DNA from: Streptococcus parasanguinis
GTDB taxonomy: Bacteria; Bacillota; Bacilli; Lactobacillales; Streptococcaceae
NCBI RefSeq assembly: GCF_901875555.1
Contig: NZ_CABFMD010000001.1
Location: 26,170 to 90,169, forward strand
DNA length: 64,000 nucleotides
Direction: 5' to 3'
The notes below the pieces were generated by a model. It was not told the DNA's origin and did not search any database. It worked only from the letters and a program-made list of their open reading frames with translations. The position numbers and the translations under genes are program-made. Positions 27,984 to 37,106 of this stretch are shown piece after piece (positions within the stretch are counted from its first letter, which is position 1; each line of letters begins with the position of its first letter).

Positions 27984-29327
27984 ATGAAATTTACAGAGTT
28001 TAATTTAAAGCCTTATATTCAAGAGGCACTGAAAGAAATCAATTTTAGAGAAGCAACTGAAGTACAGGAAAAACTAATTCCGATTGTCTTAGCTGGGAAT
28101 GATTTGGTTGGGGAGTCTAAGACAGGATCTGGAAAAACCCATACATTCCTCTTGCCGATTTTTCAAACGTTAAATGAAGACAACGATCAAGTTGAAGCGG
28201 TCATCACGGCTCCTAGTCGGGAGTTGGCAACGCAAATTTACCAAGCTGCTCGTCAAATCGCTAGTCATTCTGAAAAAGAGATTCGGATTGCCAATTATGT
28301 TGGAGGAACGGATAAAAGTCGTCAGATTGAAAAATTGCAGGTCAAACAACCGCATATCGTGATTGGAACTCCAGGTCGGATCTATGATCTAGTTGCATCC
28401 GGTGATCTGGCTATTCATAAAGCTCATACCTTTGTGGTAGATGAGGCAGATATGACACTGGATATGGGATTTTTGTCTACCGTAGATAAGATTGCTTCAA
28501 GACTACCTCAACAACTGCAGTTTTTGGTGTTTTCAGCTACCATTCCACAAAAATTACAGCCTTTCTTGAAAAAATATCTCTCAAACCCAGTTATGGAGCA
28601 AATTAAGACCAAGACGGTGATTTCAGATACCATTGATAATTGGCTGGTTTCCACCAAGGGACGGGATAAAAATGAGCAAGTTTTCCAATTGACCAAGACC
28701 TTGCAGCCTTATTTGGCCATGATTTTTGTCAATACAAAAACAAGAGCAGATGATCTTCATGCCTATTTAGTAGCTCAGGGACTCAAAGTGGCGAAGATTC
28801 ACGGAGATATCCCACCACGTGAACGAAAACGGATCATGAATCAGGTGAAAAATCTTGATTTTGAGTATATTGTGGCCACAGATTTGGCGGCGCGTGGAAT
28901 TGATATCGAAGGGGTGAGCCATGTCATTAACGATGCCATTCCTCAAGATCTTTCCTTCTTTGTCCACCGTGTTGGTCGGACAGGTCGCAATGGCCTACCA
29001 GGTGTAGCCATTACTCTTTATCAACCAAGTGATGATTCAGATATCCGTGAACTAGAAAAAATGGGCATTCGTTTCGTACCGAAAGTGTTGAAAAATGGGG
29101 TTATTGAAGATACCTATGATCGGGATAGACGGGCGAATCGTGAGAAAAAGCAAGAGAAACTTGATATCGAAATGATTGGTCTGGTGAAGAAGAAAAAGAA
29201 AAAAATCAAACCAGGCTACAAGAAAAAAATCAAATGGGCAGTTGATGAGAAGCGAAGAAAAACTAAGCGAGCGGAAAACCGTGCGCGTGGTCGGGCAGAA
29301 CGAAAGGCCAAACGCCAAACTTTCTGA
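27984..29327 (+). CDS. cshB: DEAD-box ATP-dependent RNA helicase (CshB-like)
   Basis: A 447-residue two-domain RNA helicase. Motifs in order: Q-motif region (ATEVQEKLIP), SKTGSGKTH (I), PSRELATQ (Ia), GTPGR (Ib), VVDEADMTLD (II, DEAD), SAT (III), VNTK (IV), ATDLAARGID (V) and HRVGRTGR (VI). The C-terminal 60 residues are Lys/Arg-rich, likely RNA-binding. Such enzymes aid ribosome assembly and mRNA decay, especially in the cold. ATG 27984 is chosen over 27966 for family fit and an AAAGGA site. The CshB label, rather than CshA, rests on the shorter length and N-terminus. Confidence 0.85.
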   Translation: MKFTEFNLKPYIQEALKEINFREATEVQEKLIPIVLAGNDLVGESKTGSGKTHTFLLPIFQTLNEDNDQVEAVITAPSRELATQIYQAARQIASHSEKEIRIANYVGGTDKSRQIEKLQVKQPHIVIGTPGRIYDLVASGDLAIHKAHTFVVDEADMTLDMGFLSTVDKIASRLPQQLQFLVFSATIPQKLQPFLKKYLSNPVMEQIKTKTVISDTIDNWLVSTKGRDKNEQVFQLTKTLQPYLAMIFVNTKTRADDLHAYLVAQGLKVAKIHGDIPPRERKRIMNQVKNLDFEYIVATDLAARGIDIEGVSHVINDAIPQDLSFFVHRVGRTGRNGLPGVAITLYQPSDDSDIRELEKMGIRFVPKVLKNGVIEDTYDRDRRANREKKQEKLDIEMIGLVKKKKKKIKPGYKKKIKWAVDEKRRKTKRAENRARGRAERKAKRQTF

Positions 29328-29361
29328 TCCCTTGTTTCAAATGTTTAAAAGAAAACATAGA

Positions 29362-29388
29362 TTTTCTTTATGAACTCCATAAAGAAAA
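29362..29388. other. Perfect hairpin downstream of the helicase gene
   Basis: TTTTCTTTATG (29362-29372) pairs with CATAAAGAAAA (29378-29388). Possibly an auxiliary terminator or mRNA 3' structure. Confidence 0.5.
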
Positions 29389-29412
29389 ACTATTGGGAAC
29401 TTGTCTAAAATT

Positions 29413-29446
29413 ATGATAGACTAAACTTGTGTAGTCTATCATTTTT
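29413..29446 (+). terminator. Terminator before the amino-acid ABC operon
   Basis: Perfect 11-bp stem ATGATAGACTA/TAGTCTATCAT (29413-29423, 29432-29442) followed by T's. Confidence 0.9.
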
Positions 29447-29464
29447 CTATTTCTGTAGCAATTT

Positions 29465-29494
29465 TTGGAATTCCGATAGTGAATGTGATAGAAT
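29465..29494 (+). promoter_or_regulatory. Promoter of the amino-acid ABC transporter genes
   Basis: TTGGAA at 29465-29470, an 18-base spacer and TAGAAT at 29489-29494 with TGA extended -10. Confidence 0.7.
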
Positions 29495-29523
29495 GTTTAT
29501 GTTCGAGAAAGGAAGTAACAAGA

Positions 29524-30324
29524 ATGTTTACAACTAATCTATTAACAGCCAACTGGTATGCCGACTTTTTAAAACACGTTCCAGATAGCAAGCTGTTTAG
29601 TTTGAGAGCTGTATTGGATGCATTCCCAGCTGTCATAGGGAAACTGCCTGTGACGATTTTACTAGCCCTGGGAGGCGCATTTGTTGGGATTATTTTTGCC
29701 ATGATTTTTGCTCTGGTCAAAATTAATCGTGTACGAATCCTCTACCCGCTTCAAGCTGTTTTTGTCAGCTTTTTACGTGGGACTCCTTTGTTGGTTCAGT
29801 TGATGTTGACCTATTATGGGATTCCTCTTATTTTAAAAGCGATCAATCAGTCTTATGGAACAGCTTTTAATATTAATGCCATTCCAGCAGAGCTCTTTGC
29901 GATTGTAGCCCTTGCCTTCAATGAGGCGGCTTATGCGAGTGAGACCATCCGGGCAGCGATTTTATCAGTGGATCCTGGTGAAGTTGAGGCGGCGCGTAGT
30001 CTTGGAATGACCAACCGTCAAGTGTATCGTAGGATTATTATTCCAAATGCAGCCGTCGTTGCAACTCCAACCTTAATCAACTCCCTCATTGGCTTAACCA
30101 AGGGGACATCGCTAGCCTTTAGTGCCAGTGTGGTGGAAATTTTTGCCCAAGCTCGGATTATTGGGGGGAGCGATTTGAAGTACTTTGAACGCTTTATCAC
30201 AGTATCGATTGTTTACTGGATTGTGAATATCCTCATTGAAATGCTAGGCCGCCACATTGAACGTCGACTGGATATTGAGACTCCCGTAACCATTGATTTA
30301 CCAGATCAGGAGGTCCGGATCTAA
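29524..30324 (+). CDS. Amino-acid ABC transporter permease
   Basis: A 266-residue permease of the polar amino-acid (HisM/GlnP) family. About five membrane segments; the family coupling-loop signature EAARSLGMTNRQVYRRIIIP lies near residues 157-176 and FLRGTPLLVQL near 85. The frame is open to 29479, but that lies in the promoter; ATG 29524 has AAAGGAAG upstream. No substrate-binding protein gene is adjacent, so the binding protein must be elsewhere. The set permease-ATPase-DUF4059-trxB is conserved in S. pneumoniae, and a link to cystine or thiol supply is tempting but unproven. Confidence 0.88.
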   Translation: MFTTNLLTANWYADFLKHVPDSKLFSLRAVLDAFPAVIGKLPVTILLALGGAFVGIIFAMIFALVKINRVRILYPLQAVFVSFLRGTPLLVQLMLTYYGIPLILKAINQSYGTAFNINAIPAELFAIVALAFNEAAYASETIRAAILSVDPGEVEAARSLGMTNRQVYRRIIIPNAAVVATPTLINSLIGLTKGTSLAFSASVVEIFAQARIIGGSDLKYFERFITVSIVYWIVNILIEMLGRHIERRLDIETPVTIDLPDQEVRI

Positions 30325-31067
30325 TGATTTATATTTCAGAATTATCAAAGACATTTTCAGGTCAAAAGGTTTTAAATAATCTAAGTTTGGAAATTCAAAA
30401 AGGGGAAGTCGTAGCCTTGATTGGGTCTTCGGGAGCCGGGAAATCAACCTTCTTACGTAGTTTAAACTATTTGGAAGCACCGGATAGCGGTAGAATTAAG
30501 ATTGATGATTTCGAGGTTGATTTTGAGCACATTAGCCAAGATCAAATCTTAACCTTAAGAAGAAAATTGGCCATGGTTTTCCAACAGTTTAATTTATTTG
30601 GAAGAAAAACAGCTCTTGAAAATGTGAAAGAAGGGCTCGTTGTTGTCAAGGGCTTATCCGATCAAGAAGCAACGAAAATTGCACGGGAAGAACTAGCAAA
30701 AGTCGGCCTATCGGATCGTGAAAATCACTATCCTCGTCACCTTTCAGGTGGACAAAAGCAACGCGTGGCTTTGGCTCGTGCCTTGGCCATGAAACCAGAA
30801 GTTCTTTTGCTGGACGAACCAACTTCAGCCTTGGATCCAGAATTGGTTGGAGAAGTGGAAAAATCCATTGCTAATGCAGCCAAATCAGGGCAAACCATGG
30901 TACTGGTCAGCCATGATATGTCTTTTGTAGCGCAAGTGGCAGATAAGGTCTTGTTTTTGGATAAAGGACGGATTCTTGAATCTGGAACACCAGAGGAAAT
31001 CATGCAACATCCAAAAGAAGAACGGACAAAAGAATTCTTTGCTAGTTACAAACGGACCTATGTTTGA
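30324..31067 (+). CDS. Amino-acid ABC transporter ATP-binding protein
   Basis: A 247-residue ABC ATPase. Walker A GSSGAGKST near residue 33, Q-loop FQQFNLFG near 87, signature LSGGQKQR near 138, Walker B VLLLDEP near 159 and the H-loop SHDM near 198. It overlaps the permease stop by one base (TAATG), so it is the energy subunit of that transporter. The stop codon itself overlaps a TGA-TATAAT sequence that could start a new transcript toward the DUF4059 gene. Confidence 0.94.
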   Translation: MIYISELSKTFSGQKVLNNLSLEIQKGEVVALIGSSGAGKSTFLRSLNYLEAPDSGRIKIDDFEVDFEHISQDQILTLRRKLAMVFQQFNLFGRKTALENVKEGLVVVKGLSDQEATKIAREELAKVGLSDRENHYPRHLSGGQKQRVALARALAMKPEVLLLDEPTSALDPELVGEVEKSIANAAKSGQTMVLVSHDMSFVAQVADKVLFLDKGRILESGTPEEIMQHPKEERTKEFFASYKRTYV

Positions 31068-31119
31068 TATAATAGAAAAGAGGTAAGACTCAGCTGGCGG
31101 TGCTAGCTGGGTTTGTTTT
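31064..31119 (+). promoter_or_regulatory. Extended -10 plus early terminator before the DUF4059 gene
   Basis: TGA-TATAAT at 31064-31072 overlaps the ATPase stop. Only about 16 bases after it, ACTCAGCTGGC (31088-31098) pairs with GCTAGCTGGGT (31102-31112), followed by TTGTTTT. The hairpin can terminate the ABC operon and any transcript started at this -10. Confidence 0.6.
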
Positions 31120-31148
31120 CTGAAAATGTAAAAATATTTGGAGTCGTG

Positions 31149-31376
31149 ATGTTAAATAAATTATTGTCCTTATATTTACAAAGTTTAGTGACGACAACGA
31201 TTTTAGTTGGGATCGCTTCTTGTATTTGGATTGGCTACCGTGCCCTTAAGAAGAAAGATAAAACAGCCAAGCAACGACAAGCGCATTTGTATGATATCCT
31301 CTTAATTGATATCATGACGATTCCTATTTTAACCTTTGCGGTCATAGGGATTTTGTTTATCTTTCAAGCACGGTAA
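31149..31376 (+). CDS. DUF4059 family small membrane protein
   Basis: A 75-residue protein with two hydrophobic segments (about 4-27 and 49-73) joined by a charged loop RALKKKDKTAKQRQ. It matches the streptococcal DUF4059 family as I remember it, including its fixed place between the amino-acid ABC transporter and trxB. The function is unknown. ATG 31149 has GGAG at 31140-31143; the longer frame from 31113 lies in the terminator hairpin. Confidence 0.8.
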   Translation: MLNKLLSLYLQSLVTTTILVGIASCIWIGYRALKKKDKTAKQRQAHLYDILLIDIMTIPILTFAVIGILFIFQAR

Positions 31377-31405
31377 TTGCAAAAAGATCGTGTTAGAATT
31401 ATAAT
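31377..31405 (+). promoter_or_regulatory. Promoter of trxB
   Basis: TTGCAA at 31377-31382, a 17-base spacer and TATAAT at 31400-31405, starting one base after the DUF4059 stop. Confidence 0.88.
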
Positions 31406-31435
31406 GATGACAACGAAACGGAAAAGAGGTTGAGT

Positions 31436-32347
31436 ATGTTTGATACAGTGATTATTGGAGCAGGTCCTGCAGGGATGACCGCTGCCCTTTATGCGGCACG
31501 AAGTAATTTAAAAGTCGCATTGATTGAGAGAGGGATTCCAGGCGGTCAAATGAACAATACGTCTGACATTGAAAACTATCCTGGCTATGCAAATATCAGT
31601 GGTCCAGAATTGGCTGAAAAAATGTTTGAACCTTTAGAAAACCTTGGTGTGGAACATTTGTTTGGTCAAGTAGAGCGTATTGAAGACCACGGAGCAAGCA
31701 AAAAGATTGTCACAGATGATGGGGAATTTGAAGCTAAAACTCTTGTGATTGCAACAGGGTCTAACCACCGTTCATTGAATGTCCCTGGTGAAGAGGAGCT
31801 AAATAGTAGAGGGGTTTCCTACTGTGCTGTTTGTGATGGAGCTTTCTTTAGAGATGAGGATCTCTTGGTCGTTGGTGGTGGTGATTCTGCGGTAGAAGAA
31901 GCTGTCTTTTTGACTCAGTTTGCAAAAACAGTGACCATTGCCCATCGTCGTGATCAATTGCGTGCTCAAAAAGTTCTTCAAGATCGTGCCTTTGCCAATG
32001 ATAAAATTCACTTTGCTTGGAATACGGTTGTTGAAGAAATTAAGGGTGAACAAAAAGTAACGTCTGTCCTTTTAAAAGATGTGAAGACAGGAGAGGTTAG
32101 AGAGCAAGCCTTCGGTGGTGTCTTTATCTATGTCGGTTTAGATCCTGTCAGTGATTTTGCGACAGAACTTGGTATTTTAGATGAAAATGGCTGGGTGGTC
32201 ACGGATGATCATATGAGAACCACAGTCCCAGGTATTTTTGCGGTTGGCGATGTTCGTCAAAAAGATTTGCGTCAAGTGACGACAGCAGTCGGAGACGGTG
32301 CGATTGCTGGCCAAGAAGTTTATAAATATATCACAGAAAACTTTTAA
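31436..32347 (+). CDS. trxB: Thioredoxin reductase
   Basis: A 303-residue FAD/NADPH disulfide reductase that keeps thioredoxin reduced. FAD-binding GAGPAGMTAA at residues 8-17, the redox pair C130-A-V-C133, NADPH-binding VVGGGDSAVEEA near 145 and the C-terminal FAVGDVR segment near 270 are all present. ATG 31436 has GAGG six bases upstream. It has its own strong promoter and terminator. Confidence 0.96.
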   Translation: MFDTVIIGAGPAGMTAALYAARSNLKVALIERGIPGGQMNNTSDIENYPGYANISGPELAEKMFEPLENLGVEHLFGQVERIEDHGASKKIVTDDGEFEAKTLVIATGSNHRSLNVPGEEELNSRGVSYCAVCDGAFFRDEDLLVVGGGDSAVEEAVFLTQFAKTVTIAHRRDQLRAQKVLQDRAFANDKIHFAWNTVVEEIKGEQKVTSVLLKDVKTGEVREQAFGGVFIYVGLDPVSDFATELGILDENGWVVTDDHMRTTVPGIFAVGDVRQKDLRQVTTAVGDGAIAGQEVYKYITENF

Positions 32348-32350
32348 TCC

Positions 32351-32383
32351 AAAAAATCTGAGCTTCCTGTCTCAGATTTTTTT
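32351..32383 (+). terminator. Terminator after trxB
   Basis: AAAAAATCTGAG pairs with CTCAGATTTTTT (32351-32362, 32371-32382). Confidence 0.92.
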
Positions 32384-32419
32384 CATTCTTTCCTTTCAGT
32401 ATTCAATAGGACTGAAATG

Positions 32420-32428
32420 TGCTATAAT
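32420..32428 (+). promoter_or_regulatory. Extended -10 promoter of pncB-nadE
   Basis: TGC-TATAAT at 32420-32428; the -35 is weak. Confidence 0.65.
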
Positions 32429-32485
32429 GGTACTAATTTTATGGTAGGAATTCATAGAACAAATCTATAAAAAAGAGGTATACAT

Positions 32486-33946
32486 ATGTATCCAGATGAC
32501 AGTTTAACCTTGCATACTGATTTATACCAAATCAATATGATGCAGGTCTATTTTAATCAAGGTATCCACAATAAACATGCCGTATTTGAAGTCTATTTTC
32601 GTCAACAGCCTTTTAAAAACGGCTACGCAGTATTTGCTGGCTTAGAGAGAATTGTGAAATACTTGGAAAACTTGAGTTTTTCTGAGAGTGATATTGCCTA
32701 TTTAGAGTCACTTGGTTATCATGGGGCCTTCTTGGAATATCTCCGTGATCTCAAGTTGGAATTGACGGTACGCTCGGCTCAAGAAGGAGACTTAGTCTTT
32801 GCGAATGAACCAATTGTTCAGGTAGAGGGCCCTCTGGCTCAGTGTCAATTGGTGGAAACAGCCCTTTTGAATATCGTCAACTTTCAAACCTTGATAGCCA
32901 CAAAAGCTGCTCGTATTCGTTCAGTCATTGAAGATGAGCCTTTGATGGAATTTGGAACCCGTCGTGCGCAAGAAATGGATGCGGCCATTTGGGGCACTCG
33001 TGCGGCAGTCATCGGAGGGGCCAATGGGACTAGTAATGTTCGTGCAGGAAAACTCTTTGGAATCCCAGTTTTAGGAACTCATGCCCATTCTCTTGTACAG
33101 GTTTATGGAAATGACTACCAGGCCTTTAGGGCTTATGCGGAAACCCATAAAGATTGTGTCTTCCTCGTCGATACCTATGATACCCTTCGTATTGGGGTAC
33201 CAGCAGCTATTCAGGTAGCACGTGAAATGGGAGAGAAGATCAATTTCTTAGGCGTCCGGATTGACTCAGGAGATATTGCCTATATTTCTAAAAAGGTCCG
33301 CCAGCAATTAGATGAGGCTGGGTTTACAAATGCTAAAATCTACGCTTCTAATGACTTGGATGAAAATACCATCCTCAACTTAAAAATGCAAAAAGCAAAA
33401 ATTGATGTTTGGGGTGTAGGAACCAAGTTAATTACAGCTTACGATCAACCAGCACTTGGAGCGGTATACAAAATTGTCTCTGTTGAAAACGAAGCAGGAG
33501 AGATGATCAATACTATCAAGCTTTCCAATAATGCAGAGAAAGTTTCTACTCCAGGTAAAAAGCAAGTCTGGCGGATTACGAGCCGTGAAAAAGGTAAGTC
33601 AGAAGGGGACTACATCACTTATGATGGAGTAGATGTTTCACATCTGACAGAACTTAAAATGTTCCATCCAACTTATACCTACATTAATAAAACAGTCCGA
33701 AACTTTGAGGCGATTCCTCTTTTAGTGGATATTTTTAAAGAGGGTCAATTGGTTTATCAACTGCCAACATTATCAGAAATTCAAGAATATGCTCGTAAAA
33801 ATTACGATCAATTATGGGATGAATACAAGCGCGTCCTCAATCCACAGCATTACCCAGTTGACTTGGCCAAAGATATTTGGCAGGATAAGATGGACCTGAT
33901 CGAGGAAATGCGTAACAAGGCCAATGGAGAAGGAGAAGCAAAATGA
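32486..33946 (+). CDS. pncB: Nicotinate phosphoribosyltransferase
   Basis: A 486-residue enzyme converting nicotinate and PRPP to nicotinate mononucleotide, first step of NAD salvage. Family segments: [15 protein letters not shown] at the start, [16 protein letters not shown] near residue 152 (with the active-site His region following as GTHAHSLVQ near 197), and [11 protein letters not shown] near 253. It overlaps nadE by 4 bases, so two consecutive NAD-synthesis enzymes are co-translated. Confidence 0.95.
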   Translation: MYPDDSLTLHTDLYQINMMQVYFNQGIHNKHAVFEVYFRQQPFKNGYAVFAGLERIVKYLENLSFSESDIAYLESLGYHGAFLEYLRDLKLELTVRSAQEGDLVFANEPIVQVEGPLAQCQLVETALLNIVNFQTLIATKAARIRSVIEDEPLMEFGTRRAQEMDAAIWGTRAAVIGGANGTSNVRAGKLFGIPVLGTHAHSLVQVYGNDYQAFRAYAETHKDCVFLVDTYDTLRIGVPAAIQVAREMGEKINFLGVRIDSGDIAYISKKVRQQLDEAGFTNAKIYASNDLDENTILNLKMQKAKIDVWGVGTKLITAYDQPALGAVYKIVSVENEAGEMINTIKLSNNAEKVSTPGKKQVWRITSREKGKSEGDYITYDGVDVSHLTELKMFHPTYTYINKTVRNFEAIPLLVDIFKEGQLVYQLPTLSEIQEYARKNYDQLWDEYKRVLNPQHYPVDLAKDIWQDKMDLIEEMRNKANGEGEAK

Positions 33947-34767
33947 GTTTGCAAGAAGAGATTATCCAACAATTGGGTGTCAAGCCTAGCATTGATCCTC
34001 AGGAAGAGATTCGCCGCTCGGTTGATTTCTTAAAAAGATATCTAAAAAAACATCCCTTCTTGAAAACATTTGTATTAGGGATCTCAGGAGGGCAAGATTC
34101 AACTCTTGCTGGACGATTAGCTCAATTGGCCATGGAAGAAATGCGCGCAGAAACAGGAGATGCCTCCTATCAATTTATTGCCGTTCGTCTTCCTTATGGG
34201 GTACAGGCAGATGAAGCAGATGCACAAAAAGCATTGGCCTTTATCCAGCCGGATGTTAGCCTGGTTGTGAATATCAAGGAGTCTGCTGACGAAATGGTAC
34301 GAGCAGTAGAAGCGACTGGAACAGAGGTTTCTGATTTTAACAAAGGCAATATTAAGGCTCGCAGTCGCATGATTGCTCAGTATGCTCTAGCTGGAGCACG
34401 TAGCGGAGCGGTGATTGGGACGGATCATGCTGCAGAAAATATTACTGGTTTCTTCACAAAATTTGGAGATGGTGGTGCAGATATTTTGCCCCTTTTCCGT
34501 TTGAATAAACGCCAAGGAAAACAATTGCTTAAGGCTTTAGGAGCCGATCCTGCTCTCTATGAGAAAATCCCAACTGCAGATTTGGAAGAAGAAAAACCAG
34601 GTGTTGCTGATGAAGTAGCACTGGGTGTCACCTATAATGAAATTGATGATTACCTAGAAGGCAAACAAGTGAGCCCAGAAGCTCAAACAACTATTGAAAA
34701 CTGGTGGTACAAAGGCCAACACAAACGCCACTTGCCAATCACAGTATTTGATCATTTCTGGGAGTAA
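33943..34767 (+). CDS. nadE: NH3-dependent NAD+ synthetase
   Basis: A 274-residue synthetase of the ammonia-dependent type, making NAD+ from deamido-NAD+. The PP-loop [12 protein letters not shown] is near residue 46, the NaAD-binding region [25 protein letters not shown] near 159-183, and the KRQGKQLL segment follows. No glutaminase domain is present. It is coupled to pncB by the ATGA overlap. Confidence 0.96.
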   Translation: MSLQEEIIQQLGVKPSIDPQEEIRRSVDFLKRYLKKHPFLKTFVLGISGGQDSTLAGRLAQLAMEEMRAETGDASYQFIAVRLPYGVQADEADAQKALAFIQPDVSLVVNIKESADEMVRAVEATGTEVSDFNKGNIKARSRMIAQYALAGARSGAVIGTDHAAENITGFFTKFGDGGADILPLFRLNKRQGKQLLKALGADPALYEKIPTADLEEEKPGVADEVALGVTYNEIDDYLEGKQVSPEAQTTIENWWYKGQHKRHLPITVFDHFWE

Positions 34768-34804
34768 AAAGCTCCAGTAGACCTTTTTAGCCCGAGTCTT
34801 AACA

Positions 34805-34872
34805 TAGGAGAACGAGGTAGAAAACGGTAACTCGTAGAGTTCGATTTCGTAGTCTTCTCGCCATACAATATT
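34805..34872 (-). repeat. Diverged relative of the two-hairpin repeat
   Basis: The plus strand here aligns with the reverse complement of 22813-22876: shared blocks include AGAAA.CGGT, TTCGATTTCGT.GTC and CGC/CGCC..ACAAT, roughly three of four bases identical with one gap. It is a decayed copy in the opposite orientation. Confidence 0.5.
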
Positions 34873-34885
34873 GTGAAAAGCATCA

Positions 34886-34918
34886 AAAAGAAGGGCGGTT
34901 TCATCCGTCCTTTTCTTC
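34886..34918 (+). terminator. Terminator after nadE
   Basis: AAGGGCGG (34891-34898) pairs with CCGTCCTT (34905-34912, one G-T), followed by T-rich sequence. Confidence 0.8.
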
Positions 34919-34979
34919 TAGATTAAAGTAAAAAACTTGCAGAATTCAAGTTGCATGAAAAAATGAAGGGAGACAAAAT

Positions 34980-35531
34980 ATGAATCATCTTGGTAGTCTT
35001 GTCATGAAGACAGAACACTTATACTTGAGGCCGTTCGTTTTGGAAGATGCACCAGCGATGTATGAAAATTGGGCTTCTGATCCTGAAAATCTGAAATATG
35101 TCACCTGGGATGCCCATACATCTTCTGATAGGACCAGAGAATCAATCAAAAGATGGGTCGAACGGTATCAAAAACCAGATACTTATAAATGGGCGATCTG
35201 TTTCAAAACATCACCGGATCAGGTAATTGGAGATATTAGTGTGGTTTCTCAAGACCAGGAAAGTCAATCATGCGAGCTAGGTTATATCCTTGGCAAGAAA
35301 TTCTGGGGGCAGGGATTCATGACAGAAGCCGTCATAGCTGTTTTGGCTTTCTTATTGAACGAAGTCGGATTTAAAGAAATCAAAGCCACTTATGTCAGTT
35401 TAAATCCTGCTTCAGGGAAAGTCATGGAAAAGACAGGAATGCAGTATGTAGAAACCATCCCTCATGCCATTCAACGCAAAGGATATTGTGGGGATAAAAT
35501 CATCTATTCTATACAGAATCCCTCTCTATAG
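34980..35531 (+). CDS. GNAT-family N-acetyltransferase (RimJ/RimL type)
   Basis: A 183-residue acetyltransferase. TEHLYLRPFVLEDAPAMYENW at the start is the RimJ/RimL-like N-terminus; the acetyl-CoA-binding loop appears as GYILGKKFWGQGFMTEAV near residues 102-119, and the C-terminal NPASGKVMEKTGM segment near 142 fits the fold. The substrate (ribosomal protein N-terminus, antibiotic or metabolite) is not predictable. Standing alone between nadE and pepC, with GAAGGGAG before the ATG. Confidence 0.85.
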   Translation: MNHLGSLVMKTEHLYLRPFVLEDAPAMYENWASDPENLKYVTWDAHTSSDRTRESIKRWVERYQKPDTYKWAICFKTSPDQVIGDISVVSQDQESQSCELGYILGKKFWGQGFMTEAVIAVLAFLLNEVGFKEIKATYVSLNPASGKVMEKTGMQYVETIPHAIQRKGYCGDKIIYSIQNPSL

Positions 35532-35543
35532 GGTGATTTTTAC

Positions 35544-35571
35544 TTGAAGATTCTGCTCAAAGGATTATAAT
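35544..35571 (+). promoter_or_regulatory. Promoter of pepC
   Basis: TTGAAG at 35544-35549, a 16-base spacer and TATAAT at 35566-35571. Confidence 0.7.
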
Positions 35572-35598
35572 AGTAAATAACGAAAAAAGGAGATTGCT

Positions 35599-36933
35599 AT
35601 GTCAGAATTAACGAAAGAATTTACAGACCAGCTCTATGCTAATTATGAAGCAAATGTGAAATATGCGGCTCTTGAAAATGCTGTTACCCACAATGGGATC
35701 CATGCATCGCTTGAAACGCGCAAGAGTGCAGTAGAACATACACCAGTTTTTTCACTTGATTTGACCAAGGATAAGGTGACAAACCAAAAAGCATCTGGAC
35801 GTTGTTGGATGTTTGCGGCTTTAAATACCTTCCGTCACAAGATGATTTCAAGCTTCCAATTGGAGGATTTTGAATTGTCTCAAGCACATACTTTCTTTTG
35901 GGATAAGTATGAAAAATCAAACTGGTTTTTGGAGCAAGTGATTGCTACAGCAGACCAAGAATTGACCAGCCGTAAGGTGGCTTTTCTCCTACAAACCCCA
36001 CAACAAGATGGCGGTCAATGGGATATGGTGGTATCTCTCTTTGAGAAATACGGAGTGGTTCCAAAATCAGTTTATCCAGAATCGATTTCTTCAAGCAATA
36101 GCCGGGAATTGAACACCTACCTCAATAAACTCTTGCGTCAAGATGCGCAAATCTTGCGTGATTTGATTCACTCAGGCGCAGATAGTGAGGCAGTTGCGAG
36201 CAAGAAACAAGCGCTGTTGCAAGAAATTTTTAACTTCTTGGCTATGTCTTTAGGATTGCCTCCACGTGAATTTGACTTTTCATACCGTGATAAGGACAAC
36301 CAATTCCATAGTGAAAGTGGTTTAACTCCACAAAGCTTCTACAAAAAATATGTAGACCTTCAATTAGACGATTACGTCTCTATTATCAATGCCCCAACTA
36401 CAGACAAGCCATATGGAAATTCTTACACCGTAGATATGCTGGGCAATGTTGTTGGTAGCCGTCCAGTCCGCTACCTAAATGTTCCAATGGATCGATTGAA
36501 AGAATTAGCCATTGCTCAAATGAAAGCAGGGGAAACTGTCTGGTTTGGTTCAGATGTAGGCCAAGTCAGCAACCGTAAAGCGGGAATCTTGGCAACCGAT
36601 GTCTACGACTTTGAAGCGGGCATGGATATTCATTTGACACAAGACAAGGCCGGTCGCTTGGACTATGCTGAAAGCCTCATGACACACGCTATGGTCTTGA
36701 CAGGAGTTGATTTAGACGAAGCAGGTCAGTCTCGTAAATGGAAGGTTGAAAATTCATGGGGAGACAAGGTCGGTACAGATGGTTACTTTGTGGCTTCTGA
36801 TGCATGGATGGATGAATATACCTACCAAATCGTGGTTCGAAAAGAATTCTTAACCTCAGACGAATTAGCAGCCTATGAAACAGAACCAATTGTTCTAGCA
36901 CCGTGGGATCCAATGGGAGCTTTAGCAAAATAA
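35599..36933 (+). CDS. pepC: Aminopeptidase C
   Basis: A 444-residue C1B (bleomycin-hydrolase-like) cysteine aminopeptidase, a cytosolic hexamer that trims peptides from the N-terminus. Catalytic triad: Cys69 (ASGRCWMFAAL), His363 (MTHAMVLTG) and Asn385 (VENSWGD). The C-terminal extension LAPWDPMGALAK occupies the active-site cleft in this family. It is probably part of peptide nutrition in an amino-acid-auxotrophic streptococcus. A strong terminator follows. Confidence 0.96.
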   Translation: MSELTKEFTDQLYANYEANVKYAALENAVTHNGIHASLETRKSAVEHTPVFSLDLTKDKVTNQKASGRCWMFAALNTFRHKMISSFQLEDFELSQAHTFFWDKYEKSNWFLEQVIATADQELTSRKVAFLLQTPQQDGGQWDMVVSLFEKYGVVPKSVYPESISSSNSRELNTYLNKLLRQDAQILRDLIHSGADSEAVASKKQALLQEIFNFLAMSLGLPPREFDFSYRDKDNQFHSESGLTPQSFYKKYVDLQLDDYVSIINAPTTDKPYGNSYTVDMLGNVVGSRPVRYLNVPMDRLKELAIAQMKAGETVWFGSDVGQVSNRKAGILATDVYDFEAGMDIHLTQDKAGRLDYAESLMTHAMVLTGVDLDEAGQSRKWKVENSWGDKVGTDGYFVASDAWMDEYTYQIVVRKEFLTSDELAAYETEPIVLAPWDPMGALAK

Positions 36934-36941
36934 TCATATAG

Positions 36942-36965
36942 AAAAGAGCCGGAAGGCTCTTTTTT
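36942..36965 (+). terminator. Terminator after pepC
   Basis: AAAAGAGCC (36942-36950) pairs with GGCTCTTTT (36955-36963), followed by T's. Confidence 0.92.
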
Positions 36966-37069
36966 GTATGCTCAAAAATAGCTGGAAAGTTAATCTAAAT
37001 AAACCAGCTTTATTCGTGCTGGCATCTAAAACAAGAAGCAGAAGGTTCTGATGTTTTAATCATTATTTT

Positions 37070-37094
37070 AAAAAAGCCGGGCGAAAAGCCCGAC
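37070..37094 (-). terminator. Terminator after pbp1A
   Basis: On the minus strand GTCGGGC pairs with GCCCGGC (one T-G pair that only works on this strand), followed by six T's. Confidence 0.85.
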
Positions 37095-37106
37095 TTCTCC
37101 ATTAGA

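Noticed and set aside
29362..29388. Considered as a small regulatory RNA
   Set aside because: A single hairpin with no promoter before it; a transcript 3'-end structure is simpler.
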